A stretch of 64,000 nucleotides of DNA, from NCBI GenBank assembly GCA_963931865.1, contig OZ007510.1, forward strand, positions 13,354,471-13,418,470, written 5' to 3'. Of the stretch, positions 34,618-47,265 are shown in pieces. Position 1 is the first letter of the stretch; the number at the start of each line of letters is the position of its first letter. A model generated the notes under the pieces. It was not told the origin of the DNA. It did no database searches and was given only the letters and a program-made list of their open reading frames with translations. The translations under genes and the position numbers were made by a program. Source of the DNA: Axinella damicornis (Eukaryota; Porifera; Demospongiae; Axinellida; Axinellidae).

Positions 34618-37600
34618 TACTGAGTACTGTGTCTCCGTGTCTGAGTACGGTGTTTCAGTGTCTGAGTACTGTGTCTCAGTGTCTGAGTACTGTGTCTCAG
34701 TGTCTGAGTCCTGTGTCTCAGTGTGTGAGTACTGTGTCTCAGCGTCTGAGTACTGTGTCTCAGCGTCTGAGTACTGTGTCTCAGTGTCTGAGTACTGTGT
34801 CTCAGTGTCTGAGTACTGTGTCTCAGTGTTTGAGATCTCGGTCTCAACGTCTGAGTATTGTGTCTCAGCGGCTGAGTACTGTGTCTCAGCGTCTGAGTCC
34901 TGTGTCTCAGTGTCTGAGAACTGTGTCTCAGTGTCTGAGTACAGTGTCTCAGCGTCTGAGTACTGTGTCTCAGCGTCTGAGTACTGTGTCTCAGTGTCTG
35001 AGTACTGTGTCTCAGCGTCTGAGTGCAGTGTCTCAGCGTTTGAGTACTGTGTCTCAGCATCTGAGTACTGTGTTACCGTGTATGAGTACTGTGTCTCAGT
35101 GTCTGAGTACTGTGTCTCAGTGTTTGAGTACTCTGTCTCAACGTCTCAGTACTGTGTCTCCGTGTCTGAGTACTGTGTCTCAGTGTCTGAGTACTGTGTC
35201 TCAGTGTCTGAGTACTGTGTCCCAGTGTCTGAGTCCTGTGTCTCAGTGTGGGATACTGTCTCAGCGTCTGAGTACTGTCTCAGCGTCTGAGTACTGTGTC
35301 TCAGCGCCTGAGTACTGTGTCTCAGTGTTTGAGTACTCTGTCTCAACGTCTGAGTACTGTGTCTCAGCGTCTGAGTACTGTGTCTCCGCGTCTGAGTACT
35401 GTGTCTCAGTGTCTGAGAACTGTGTCTCAGTGTCTGAGTACAGTGTCTCAGCGTCTGAGTACTGTGTCTCAGCGTCTGAGTACTGTGTCTCAGCGTCTGA
35501 GTACTGTGTCTCAGTGTCCGAGTACAGTGTCTCAGCGTCTGAGAACTGTCTCAGTGTGTGAGCACTGTGTCTCAGTGTCTGAGTACTGTGTCTCAGTGTC
35601 CGAGTACTGTGTCCCAGCGTCTGAGTGCAGTGTCTCAGTGTTTGAGTACTGTGTACACAGTACTCAGACACTGAGACATTGTACTCAGATACTGAGACAC
35701 AGTACTCAGAGGCTGAGACACAGTACTCAGACGCTGAGACACAGTACTCACACACTGAGACACAGGACTCAGACACTGAGACACAGTCGTCAGACACTGA
35801 GACACAGTACTCAGACACTGAGACACAGAACTCAGACACGGAGACACAGTACTCAGACGTTGAGACAGAGTACTCAAACACTGAGACACAGTACTCAGAC
35901 TCTGAGACAAAGTACTCATACACGGAGACACAGTACTCAGACGCTGAGACACAGTACTCAGACGCTGAGACACTGTACTCAGACGCAGAGACACAGTACT
36001 CAGACACGGAGACACAGTACTCAGACACTGAGACACAGTGCTCAGACGCGGAGACACAGTACTCAGACGCGGAGACACAGTACTCAGAAGCGGAGACACA
36101 GTACTCAGACGCGGAGACACAGTACTCAGACGCGGAGACACGGTACTCAGACGCGGAGACACGGCACTCAGACGCGGAGACACGGTACTCAGACGTGGAG
36201 ACACGGTACTCAGACGCGGAGACACAGTACTCAGACGCGGAGACACTGTACTCAGACGCGGAAACACGGTACTCAGACGCGGAGACACGGTACTCAGACG
36301 CGGAGCCACGGTACTCAGACGCGGAGACACGGTACTTGGACGCGGAGACACGGTACTCAGAAGCGGAGACACGGTACTCAGACGCAGAGACATGGTACTC
36401 AGACGCGGAGACACGGTACTCAGACGCGGGGACACGGTACTCAGACGCGGAGAATCCGTACTCAGACGCGGAGACACGGTACTCAGACGCAGAGACACGG
36501 TACTCAGACGCGGGGACACGGTACTCTGACGCGGAGACACAGTACTCAGACGCGGAGACACAGTACTCTGACGCGGAGACACAGTACTCAGACGCAAAGA
36601 CACAGTTCTCAGACGCGAAGACAAAGTAATCAGACGCGGAGACACAGTACTCAGACGCGGAGACACAGTACTCAGACGCGGAGACCCAGTACTCAGACGC
36701 GGAGACACAGTACTCAGACACGGAGACACAGTACTCAAACGCGGAGACACAGTACTCAGACGCGGAGACACATTACTCAGACGCGGAGGCACAGTACTCA
36801 GACACGGAGACACAGTACTCAGACGCAGAGACACAGTACTCAGACGAGGAGACACAGTACTCAGACGCAAAGGACAGTACTCAGACGCGGAGACACAGTA
36901 CTCAGACGCGGAGACAAAGTACTCTGACGTGCAAACACGGTACTCAACCGCGGAGACACGGTCCTCAGACGCGGAGACACGATACTCAGACGCAGAGACA
37001 CGGCACTCAGACGCGGAGACACAGTACTCAGACACGGAGATACGGAACTCAGACGCTGAGACACAGTAATTAGACACGGAGACACAGTACTCAGACGCAG
37101 AGACACATACTCAGACGCCGAGACACAGTACTCAGACCAGGAGACACAGTACTCAGACGTGGAGACACAGTACTCAAACGCGGAGACACAGTACTCAGAC
37201 GCGGAGACACAGTTCTCAGACGCGGAGGCACAGTACTCAGACGCGGAGACACAGTACTCAGACGGGGAGACACAGTACTCAGACGCGGAAACACGGTACT
37301 CAGACGCGGATATACGGTACTCAGACGCGGAGACAGTGCTCAGACGCGGAGACACAGTACTCAGACGCGGAGACACAGTACTCAGACGCGGAGACACCGT
37401 ATTCAGACGCGGAGACACAGTACTCAGACGCGGAGACACGGTACTCAGACGCGGAGACACGGTACTCAGACGCGGAGACACGGTACTCAGACGCGGAGAC
37501 ACGGTACTCAGACGCGGAGAAACGGTACTCAGACGCGGAGACACGGTACTCAGACGCGGAGACACAGTACTCAGACGCGAAGACACCGTACTCAGACGCG

Positions 37601-40600
37601 GAGACTCAGTACTCTGACGCGGAGACACAGTACTCAGACGCGGAGACACAGTACTCAGACGCGGAGACACAGTACTCAGACGCGGAAACTCAGTACTCAG
37701 ACGCGGAGACACAGCACTCAGACGCGGAGACACAGTACTCAGACGCGGAGACACAGTACTCAGACGCGGAGACACGGTCCTCAGACGCGGAGACACAGTT
37801 CTCAGACGCGGAGACACAGTACTCAGACGCGGAGACACAGCACTCAGACGCGGAGACAGTACTCAGACGCGGAGACACAGTACTCAGACGCGGAGACACA
37901 GTACTCAGACGCGGAGACACGGTACTCAGACGCGGAGACACGGTACTCAGACGCGGAAACACGGTACTCAGACGCGGAGACAGTACTCAGACGCGGAGAC
38001 ACAGTACTCAGACGCAGAGACACAGTACTCAGACGCGGAGACACAGTACTCAGAGGCGGAGAAACCGTACTCAGACGCCGAGACACAGTACTCAGACGCG
38101 GAGACACAGTACTCAGACGCGGAGACACAGTACTCAGACGCGGAGACACAGTACTCAGACGCGGAGACACAGTACTCAGACGCGGAGACACGGTACTCAG
38201 ACACGGAGACACGGTACTCAGACGCGGAGACACGGTACTCAGACGCGGAGACACGGTACTCAGACGCGGAGACACAGTACTCAGACGCGGAGACACCGTA
38301 CTCAGACGCGGAGACACAGTACTCAGACGCGGAGACACAGTACTCAAACGCGGAGACACCGTACTCAGACGCGGAGACACAGTACTCAGACGCGGAGACA
38401 CAGTACTAAGACGCGGAGACTCAGTACTCAGACGCGGAGACACAGTACTCACACGCGGAGACACAGCACTCAGACGCAAAGGACAGTACTCAGACGCAAA
38501 GGACAGTACTCAGACGCGGAGACACGTTACTCAGACGCAAAGACACGGTCCTCAGACGCGGAGACACAGTTCTCAGACGCGGAGACACAGTACTCAGACG
38601 CGGAGACACAGCACTCAGACGCGGAGACAGTACTCAGACGCGGAGACACAGTACTCAGACCCGGAGACACAGTACTCAGACGCGGAGACACGGTACTCAG
38701 ACGCGGAGACACGGTACTCAGACGCGGAAACACGGTACTCAGACGCGGAGACAGTACTCAGACGCGGAGACACAGTACTCAGACGCAGAGACACAGTACT
38801 CAGACGCGGAGACACAGTACTCAGAGGCGGAGAAACCGTACTCAGACGCCGAGACACAGTACTCAGACGCGGAGACACAGTACTCAGACGCGGAGACACA
38901 GTACTCAGACGCGGAGACACAGTACTCAGACGCGGAGACACAGTACTCAGACGCGGAGACACGGTACTCAGACTCGGAGACACAGTGCTCAGACGCGGAG
39001 ACACAGTACTCAGACGCGGAGACACAATACTCAGACGAGGAGACACGGTACTCAGACGCGGAGACACGGTACTCGGACGCGGAGACACGGCACTCAGACG
39101 TGGAGACACGGTACTCAGACGCGGAGACACGGTACTCAGACGCGGAGACACGTTACTCAGACGCGGAGACACGGTCCTCAGACGCGGAGACACAGTTCTC
39201 AGACGCGGAGACACAGTACTCAGACGCGGAGACACAGCACTCAGACGGGAAGACAGTACTCAGACGCGGAGACACAGTACTCAGACGCGGAGACACAGTA
39301 CTCAGACGCGGAGACACGGTACTCAGACGCGGAGACACGGTACTCAGACGCGGAAACACGGTACTCAGACGCGGAGACAGTACTCAGACGCGGAGACACA
39401 GTACTCAGACGCAGAGACACAGTACTCAGACGCGGAGACACAGTACTCAGAGGCGGAGACACCGTACTCAGACGCGGAGACACAGTACTCAGACGCGGAG
39501 ACACAGTACTCAGAGGCGGAGACACAGTACTCAGACGCGGAGACACAGTACTCAGACGCGGAGACACGGTACTCAGACTCGGAGACACAGTGCTCAGACG
39601 CGGAGACACAGTACTCAGACGCGGAGACACAATACTCAGACGAGGAGACACGGTACTCAGACGCGGAGACACGGTACTCGGACGCGGAGACACGGCACTC
39701 AGACGTGGAGACACGGTACTCAGACGCGGAGACACGGTACTCAGACGCGGAGACACGTTACTCAGACGCGGAGACACGGTCCTCAGACGCGGAGACACAG
39801 TTCTCAGACGCGGAGACACAGTACTCAGACGCGGAGACACAGCACTCAGACGCTGAGACAGTACTCAGACGCGGAGACACAGTACTCAGACGCGGAGACA
39901 CAGTACTCAGACGCGGAGACACGGTACTCAGACGCGGAGACACGGTACTCAGACGCGGAAACACGGTACTCAGACGCGGAGACAGTACTCAGACGCGGAG
40001 ACACAGTACTCAGACGCAGAGACACAGTACTCAGACGCGGAGACACAGTACTCAGAGGCGGAGACACCGTACTCAGACGCGGAGACACAGTACTCAGACG
40101 CAGAGACACAGTACTCAGACGCGGAGACACAGTACTCAGACGCGGAGACACAGTACTCAGACGCGGAGACACAGTACTCAGACGCGGAGACACGGTACTC
40201 AGACGCGGAGACACGGTACTCAGACGCGGAGACACGGTACTCAGACGCGGAGGCACAGTACTCAGACGCGGAGACACAGTACTCAGACGCGGAGACACGG
40301 TACTCAGACGCGGAGACACGGTACTCAGACGCGGATACACAGTGCTCAGACGCGGAGACACAGTACTCAGACGCGGAGACACAGTACTCAGACGAGGAGA
40401 CAGTACTCAGACGCGGAGACACAGTACTCAGACGCGGAGACACAATACTCAGACGAGGAGACACGGTACTCAGACGCGGAGACACGGTACTCGGACGCGG
40501 AGACACGGCACTCAGACGTGGAGACACGGTACTCAGACGCGGAGACACGGTACTCAGACGCGGAGACACGTTACTCAGACGCGGAGACACGGTCCTCAGA

Positions 40601-43600
40601 CGCGGAGACACAGTTCTCAGACGCGGAGACACAGTACTCAGACGCGGAGACACAGCACTCAGACGCGGAGACAGTACTCAGACGCGGAGACACAGTACTC
40701 AGACGCGGAGACACAGTACTCAGACGCGGAGACACGGTACTCAGACGCGGAGACACGGTACTCAGACGCGGAAACACGGTACTCAGACGCGGAGACAGTA
40801 CTCAGACGCGGAGACACAGTACTCAGACGCAGAGACACAGTACTCAGACGCGGAGACACAGTACTCAGAGGCGGAGACACCGTACTCAGACGCGGAGACA
40901 CAGTACTCAGACGCAGAGACACAGTACTCAGACGCGGAGACACAGTACTCAGACGCGGAGACACAGTACTCAGACGCGGAGACACAGTACTCAGACGCGG
41001 AGACACGGTACTCAGACGCGGAGACACGGTACTCAGACGCGGAGACACGGTACTCAGACGCGGAGGCACAGTACTCAGACGCGGAGACACAGTACTCAGA
41101 CGCGGAGACACGGTACTCAGACGCGGAGACACGGTACTCAGACGCGGATACACAGTGCTCAGACGCGGAGACACAGTACTCAGACGCGGAGACACAGTAC
41201 TCAGACGAGGAGACAGTACTCAGACGCGGAAACACAGTACTCAGACGCGGAGACACAGTACTCAGACGCGGAGACACAGTACTCAGACGCGGAGACACAG
41301 TACTCAAACGCGGAGACACAGTACTCAGACGCGGAGACACAGTACTCAGACGCGGAGGCACAGTACTCAGACGCAGAGACAGTACTCAGATGCGGAGACA
41401 CAGTACTCTGACGCGGAGACAGATCTCAGACGCAAAGGACAGTACTCAGACACGGAGACACAGTACTCAGACGCGGAGACAAAGTACTCTGACGCGCAGA
41501 CACGGTACTCAGACGCGGAGACGCGGTCCTCAGACGCGTAGACACGGTACTCAAACGCGGAGACACAGTACTCAGACGCGGAGGCACAGTACTCAGACGC
41601 GGAGACACTGTACTCAGACGCGGAGACACAGTACTCAGACACGGAGACACAGTACTCAGACGCAAAGGACAGTACTCAGACGCAAAGGACAGTACTCAGA
41701 CGCGGAGACACAGTACTCAGACGCGGAGACAAAGTACTCTGACGCGCAGACCCGATACTCAGACGCGGAGACACGGTCCTCAGACGCGTAGACACGGTAC
41801 TCAGACGCGGAGACACGGTACTCAGACGCGGAGACACGGTACTCAGACGCGGAGACACGGTACTCAGACGCGGAGACACGGTACTCAGACGCGGAGACAC
41901 GGTACTCAGACGCGGAGACACGGTACTCAGACACGGAGACACGGTACTCAGACGCGGAGACACGGTACTCAGACGCGGAGACACGGTACTCAGACGCGGA
42001 GACACAGTACTCAGACGCGGAGACACCGTACTCAGACGCGGAGACACAGTACTCAGACGCGGAGACACAGTACTCAGACGCGGAGACACCGTACTCAGAC
42101 GCGGAGACACAGTACTCAGACGCGGAGACACGGTACTCAGACGCGGAGACACGGTACTCAGACGCGGAAACACGGTACTCAGACGCGGAGACAGTACTCA
42201 GACGCGGAGACACAGTACTCAGACGCAGAGACACAGTACTCAGACGCGGAGACACAGTACTCAGAGGCGGAGACACCGTACTCAGACGCGGAGACACAGT
42301 ACTCAGACGCGGAGACACAGTACTCAGAGGCGGAGACACAGTACTCAGACGCGGAGACACAGTACTCAGACGCGGAGACACGGTACTCAGACTCGGAGAC
42401 ACAGTGCTCAGACGCGGAGACACAGTACTCAGACGCGGAGACACAATACTCAGACGAGGAGACACGGTACTCAGACGCGGAGACACGGTACTCGGACGCG
42501 GAGACACGGCACTCAGACGTGGAGACACGGTACTCAGACGCGGAGACACGGTACTCAGACGCGGAGACACGTTACTCAGACGCGGAGACACGGTCCTCAG
42601 ACGCGGAGACACAGTTCTCAGACGCGGAGACACAGTACTCAGACGCGGAGACACAGCACTCAGACGCGGAGACAGTACTCAGACGCGGAGACACAGTACT
42701 CAGACGCGGAGACACAGTACTCAGACGCGGAGACACGGTACTCAGACGCGGAGACACGGTACTCAGACGCGGAAACACGGTACTCAGACGCGGAGACAGT
42801 ACTCAGACGCGGAGACACAGTACTCAGACGCAGAGACACAGTACTCAGACGCGGAGACACAGTACTCAGAGGCGGAGACACCGTACTCAGACGCGGAGAC
42901 ACAGTACTCAGACGCAGAGACACAGTACTCAGACGAGGAGACACAGTACTCAGACGCGGAGACACAGTACTCAGACGCGGAGACACAGTACTCAGACGCG
43001 GAGACACGGTACTCAGACGCGGAGACACGGTACTCAGACGCGGAGACACGGTACTCAGACGCGGAGGCACAGTACTCAGACGCGGAGACACAGTACTCAG
43101 ACGCGGAGACACGGTACTCAGACGCGGAGACACGGTACTCAGACGCGGATACACAGTGCTCAGACGCGGAGACACAGTACTCAGACGCGGAGACACAGTA
43201 CTCAGACGAGGAGACAGTACTCAGACGCGGAGACACAGTACTCAGACGCGGAGACACAGTACTCAGACGCGGAGACACAGTACTCAGACGCGGAGACACA
43301 GTACTCAAACGCGGAGACACAGTACTCAGACGCGGAGACACAGTACTCAGACGCGGAGGCACAGTACTCAGACGCAGAGACAGTACTCAGATGCGGAGAC
43401 ACAGTACTCTGACGCGGAGACAGATCTCAGACGCAAAGGACAGTACTCAGACACGGAGACACAGTACTCAGACGCGGAGACAAAGTACTCTGACGCGCAG
43501 ACACGGTACTCAGACGCGGAGACGCGGTCCTCAGACGCGTAGACACGGTACTCAAACGCGGAGACACAGTACTCAGACGCGGAGGCACAGTACTCAGACG

Positions 43601-44297
43601 CGGAGACACTGTACTCAGACGCGGAGACACAGTACTCAGACACGGAGACACAGTACTCAGACGCAAAGGACAGTACTCAGACGCAAAGGACAGTACTCAG
43701 ACGCGGAGACACAGTACTCAGACGCGGAGACAAAGTACTCTGACGCGCAGACCCGATACTCAGACGCGGAGACACGGTCCTCAGACGCGTAGACACGGTA
43801 CTCAGACGCGGAGACACGGTACTCAGACGCGGAGACACGGTACTCAGACGCGGAGACACGGTACTCAGACGCGGAGACACGGTACTCAGACGCGGAGACA
43901 CGGTACTCAGACGCGGAGACACGGTACTCAGACACGGAGACACGGTACTCAGACGCGGAGACACGGTACTCAGACGCGGAGACACGGTACTCAGACGCGG
44001 AGACACAGTACTCAGACGCGGAGACACCGTACTCAGACGCGGAGACACAGTACTCAGACGCGGAGACACAGTACTCAGACGCGGAGACACCGTACTCAGA
44101 CGCGGAGACACAGTACTCAGACGCGGAGACACAGTACTAAGACGCGGAGACTCAGTACTCAGACGCGGAGACACAGTACTCACACGCGGAGACACAGCAC
44201 TCAGACGCAAAGGACAGTACTCAGACGCAAAGGACAGTACTCAGACGCGGAGACACTGTACTCAGACGCGGAGATAAAGTACTCTGACGCGCAGACA
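34618..44297. repeat. satC: 21-bp satellite, distal block
   Basis: Tandem repeat with a 21-bp period, core CAGACGCGGAGACACAGTAC. Orientation flips at 35654/35655 around TACTGTGTACACAGTA, so 34618-35654 is inverted against the rest. Units near the flip are of an ACTGAG subtype (ACACTGAGACACAG); from about 36050 onward ACGCGGAG dominates. Long higher-order copies occur: about 1.7 kb from 40410 recurs 2001 bp later. Shorter 19-bp units (GGAGACAGT) shift frame locally. Because 21 bp is seven codons, several frames stay open for hundreds of residues; these are not treated as genes. The last six bases (CAGACA, 44292-44297) are one copy of the target duplication of the 8.8-kb transposon. Confidence 0.95.
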
Positions 44298-44345
44298 TAT
44301 GGTGGCCGATAGGGGAAACCCGAAGCGGGCGCCCGACGCCCGATA
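44298..44345 (+). repeat. Left terminal inverted repeat (48 bp)
   Basis: Begins TATGGTGGCCGATAGGGG and ends in GACGCCCGATA, with an internal GGGCGCCC palindrome. Exact inverse of 53041-53088 and of the internal end 51890-51937; matched by 52053-52111 apart from an 11-bp insertion. Confidence 0.95.
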
Positions 44346-44978
44346 CCCGATGTATGTCGGCCAGTACCCGATGTATGTCGGCCAGTACCCGATGTATGTC
44401 GGCCAGTACCCGATGTATGTCGGCCAGTACCCGATGCATGTCGGCCTGTACCCGATGTATGTCGGCCAGTACCCGAACCGTGTCGGCTGTACCCGAACCA
44501 TGTCGGCCAGTACCCGATGCATGTCGGCTGTATCTATGGCTGTACCCGAACCATGTCGGCCAGTACCCGATGTATGTCGGCCAGTACCCGATGTATGTCG
44601 GCCAGTACCCGATGCATGTCGGCCAGTACCCGATGTATGTCGGCCAGTACCCGAACCGTGTCGGCTGTACCCGAACCATGTCGGCCAGTACCCGATGCAT
44701 GTCGGCTGTATCTATGGCTGTACCCGAACCATGTCGGCCAGTACCCGATGTATGTCGGCCAGTACCCGATGTATGTCGGCCAGTACCCGATGTATGTCGG
44801 CCAGTACCCGATGCATGTCGGCCAGTACCCGAACCGTGTCGGCTGTACCCGAACCATGTCGGCCAGTACCCGATGTATGTCGGCCAGTACCCGATGCATG
44901 TCGGCCAGTACCCGAACCGTGTCGGCTGTACCCGAACCATGTCGGCCAGTACCCGATGTATGTCGGCCAGTACCCGAA
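44346..44978 (+). repeat. satD array, left arm (about 30 units of 21 bp)
   Basis: Tandem 21-bp repeat, GTCGGCCAGTACCCGA followed by a variable pentamer (TGTAT, TGCAT, ACCAT, ACCGT). A longer unit (two GTCGGCTGTATCTATGGC copies, 44526 and 44701) shows a 175-180-bp higher-order period. It lies just inside the left terminus and recurs inverted inside the right terminus, the position expected of transposase-binding subterminal repeats (inference). Confidence 0.9.
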
Positions 44979-45142
44979 TTGTCAGCCGGCTGGCGCACTG
45001 CGCCAGCTAAATGTGGTTTTCGAGATTGCTACATGTGCTAGCTAGCTAGCTAGCTAGCTGAAGCGATTATGGATCCAACGTCACAGGACGGTAACGATGT
45101 AACGCTAAGGCTATAGCGTTGTGTCTGTTAACTACTGCCAGG
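44979..45142 (+). promoter_or_regulatory. Left-arm unique sequence upstream of integrase gene
   Basis: Unique DNA from TTGTCAGCCGGCTGGCGCAC through a (GCTA)n run at 45041-45059 to the integrase ATG at 45143. Its first part, to the GCTA run, is kept in the deletion derivative (52368-52426). It probably holds the integrase promoter; no TATA box is evident. An in-frame stop at 45092-45094, with no intervening ATG, supports the chosen start. Confidence 0.5.
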
Positions 45143-47053
45143 ATGTATTCACGTTGTATAGCACTCCTTGTGAAGTACTTCTACTCGTGGAGACGTTACA
45201 AAGACATAGTGGCCAGATTGAGCTACATCAATGGGCTTCAGAGAAGGTATATGTAAGATTCACTACTGTTCAGGATTAGTTGTGTGACCTTTAGTGATAC
45301 CTGGTGGCGTATTATATCACACACACAATGTACACTTTGTTTGATTAGTGTCCGCTGGTTAAAGAAACAGTACAAACGCCTGGGACTGAAGCGAAGGAAC
45401 TGCCGTCCTCCTGATGGCACACTACGGCTAATAATTCGAGTATGTTGTGAAGGTTTAGTATGGTGATGCATGGTATGACCTGTGTGTGTACAGAGTATGC
45501 ATGATTGATACAATACCCACATTAATTGGTTGCATTACAGCACCTTATTGAAACTTCTGATGGTCTCCGTGGATACCGGGCTATATGGAAGATCATAAGA
45601 GACCGATACCGTATTATTGCTCCCAGGTATATCGTGCATGTCCAATGATTGGACTGCTCTTAAATAGATTGCTTACCATTTTAAGGGATAAGATCATGAC
45701 TATTATGAGGGAAGTTGACCCTGAAAGAGTTTCTCGAAGGCGTCAAAGGCGATTGAAAAGAAGAGTGTACCAGAGCAAGGTGAGGAATTTATCATGTATA
45801 ATTATACTGCACATGCCAGGTTATGATTGTTGCATTCTAATTGAATCTGCAGGGACCAAATTTTATTTGGCATGCTGATGGATATGACAAGTTAGCCCCA
45901 TATGGAATGAGAATTCATGGCTGCATTGATGGGTATAAAACTAAAACACATGATGAGCATATATGCATGCTTCTAGTATGTAAGTTTTCTCCACTGTAGA
46001 TACTCCAGAAAGATTCTGTGGATGAAATTAGCCTCTACCAATCATGACCCAGCTGTTGTTGTTGGTTACTTCCTTGACACCGTGGCACAGCTAGGAGGTA
46101 TGCCATGCATACACCTGAGAAATGTATTCAAGTCACAATCATGAATTAATTATTGCAGGTTGTCCTACCATACTGCGCTGTGACTATGGCACTGAGAACA
46201 CCCATCTAGCCACTGTGCAGATTGCCTTCAGGCTAGAGCATGGTGATCGTTTGTCGAGAGATAAAAGTTTCATGTATGGTCCATCAACTGGCAACATAGT
46301 AAGTTATTAGGTTACAAACTTGACATTCATCAGTGGGTTAAAGACTGAAACTGACCTTTTCATTTGTTTCAGCGAATTGAGGCTTGGTGGTCTCAGTTTC
46401 GTCGTCATAAAAGTGAATGGTGGATTGATTTATTCAAGGTGTATAGCTATAAGTTCCATTTTCTTTTGACTCGGTTGACTTTTTAGTCATTTTCATTGTG
46501 GTTGCTAAATAATAGGGATTACAGATTGAGAGGTGGTTTGACCGCGACAACCAGCTACACAGGTACACTAACTGTGTATACTTAAATTCTATTCAAAGAT
46601 TATTTTTAAAAGTGTGACATCATTGATTTAGGTGGGCACTTGCATACGTGATGGTACCTCTGCTGACAAAGGAAATAAATGAGTTTGTTGAACACTGGAA
46701 TTCACACCATATTCGACCAAGCACATATGCCATCTGTCCTGGTGGGGTGCCTGAGGATCTGTTCGACATGCCAGAACACTATGGTATGTTGCTTTATAAA
46801 TGATTTGTATACAATAATCAGAGGATTTCTTGCAGGTGCTGAGGATTACCTGAAATCTGTGGATGGACAACTATGGGTTCAAGCTGTGATCGATAAATCG
46901 CAACCACCTCCACCGTTCTACTGTGTCGAGTTCAAGGATTGGGCAGATGCTGTATATGCAGACATGGGTTTAACACAAGCAAATGTTACACCATATAACT
47001 GCCGAGCAATTTACATTAAATTGATCCATTACATGTATCTTTGCAACTTGTAA
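45143..47053 (+). CDS. DD40E integrase-core transposase, 11 exons
   Basis: Eleven exons: 45143-45246, 45349-45439, 45541-45626, 45686-45779, 45853-45932, 46000-46097, 46159-46298, 46373-46438, 46516-46562, 46632-46784, 46837-47053. All introns are GT-AG, 52-102 nt; phases close to 391 codons plus TAA. Residues about 24-52 ([20 protein letters not shown]) look like a helix-turn-helix. The integrase core follows: WHADGYDKL (Asp134), RCDYGTEN (Asp193), RIEAWWSQ (Glu234), giving a DD40E triad with all three residues present. Similar cores (WHxDGYDKL...IHGxIDG) are known in animal integrase-core proteins of transposon origin. It sits inside the left terminus of the transposon pointing inward, so it is the likely transposase that cuts and joins the ends. 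GTAAGC at 47050 could be a further donor, giving an alternative C-terminus. Intact. Confidence 0.85.
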
Positions 47054-47265
47054 GCACTGAACATCGTTATTATTATCGTTAACACTTCACAGCATAATTA
47101 CATATTTCCGACATACAATCATGTATGGGGGAGTGGTGATGAAGCAATGAGAACTGAAGTATAGGCATAAAACTAACTGTTGAATAATATAGGAAACCAG
47201 CAGCTGAAAGATGCTTGTCCATATGTGAGCATAGCTATGCAGATATAGACGTAGAAAATCTCCAG
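47054..47265. other. Gap between convergent genes
   Basis: 212 bp between the integrase stop and the last kinase codon, presumably both 3' UTRs. No further coding signal apart from a possible extra integrase exon after CACTTCACAG at about 47082-47091. Confidence 0.6.

Noticed and set aside
34607..44210. Very long open frames in satC (up to about 800 residues, repeats such as YSDAETQ, RRGDTVL or SPRLSTV)
   Set aside because: The 21-bp unit is exactly seven codons, so many frames on both strands stay open. No start context, introns or non-repeat domain; a by-product of the satellite.
44299..45045. Open frames of 150-250 residues in satD arrays (e.g. MSASTRC repeats)
   Set aside because: The 21-bp unit keeps all frames open; overlapping frames are equally long.
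45069..45098. Alternative first integrase exon from ATG 45069 (donor at 45099) joined at 45142
   Set aside because: It can be spliced in an open frame, but that frame ends in phase 0, which does not fit the next exon (45349). The frame starting at ATG 45143 ends in phase 2 and joins correctly.
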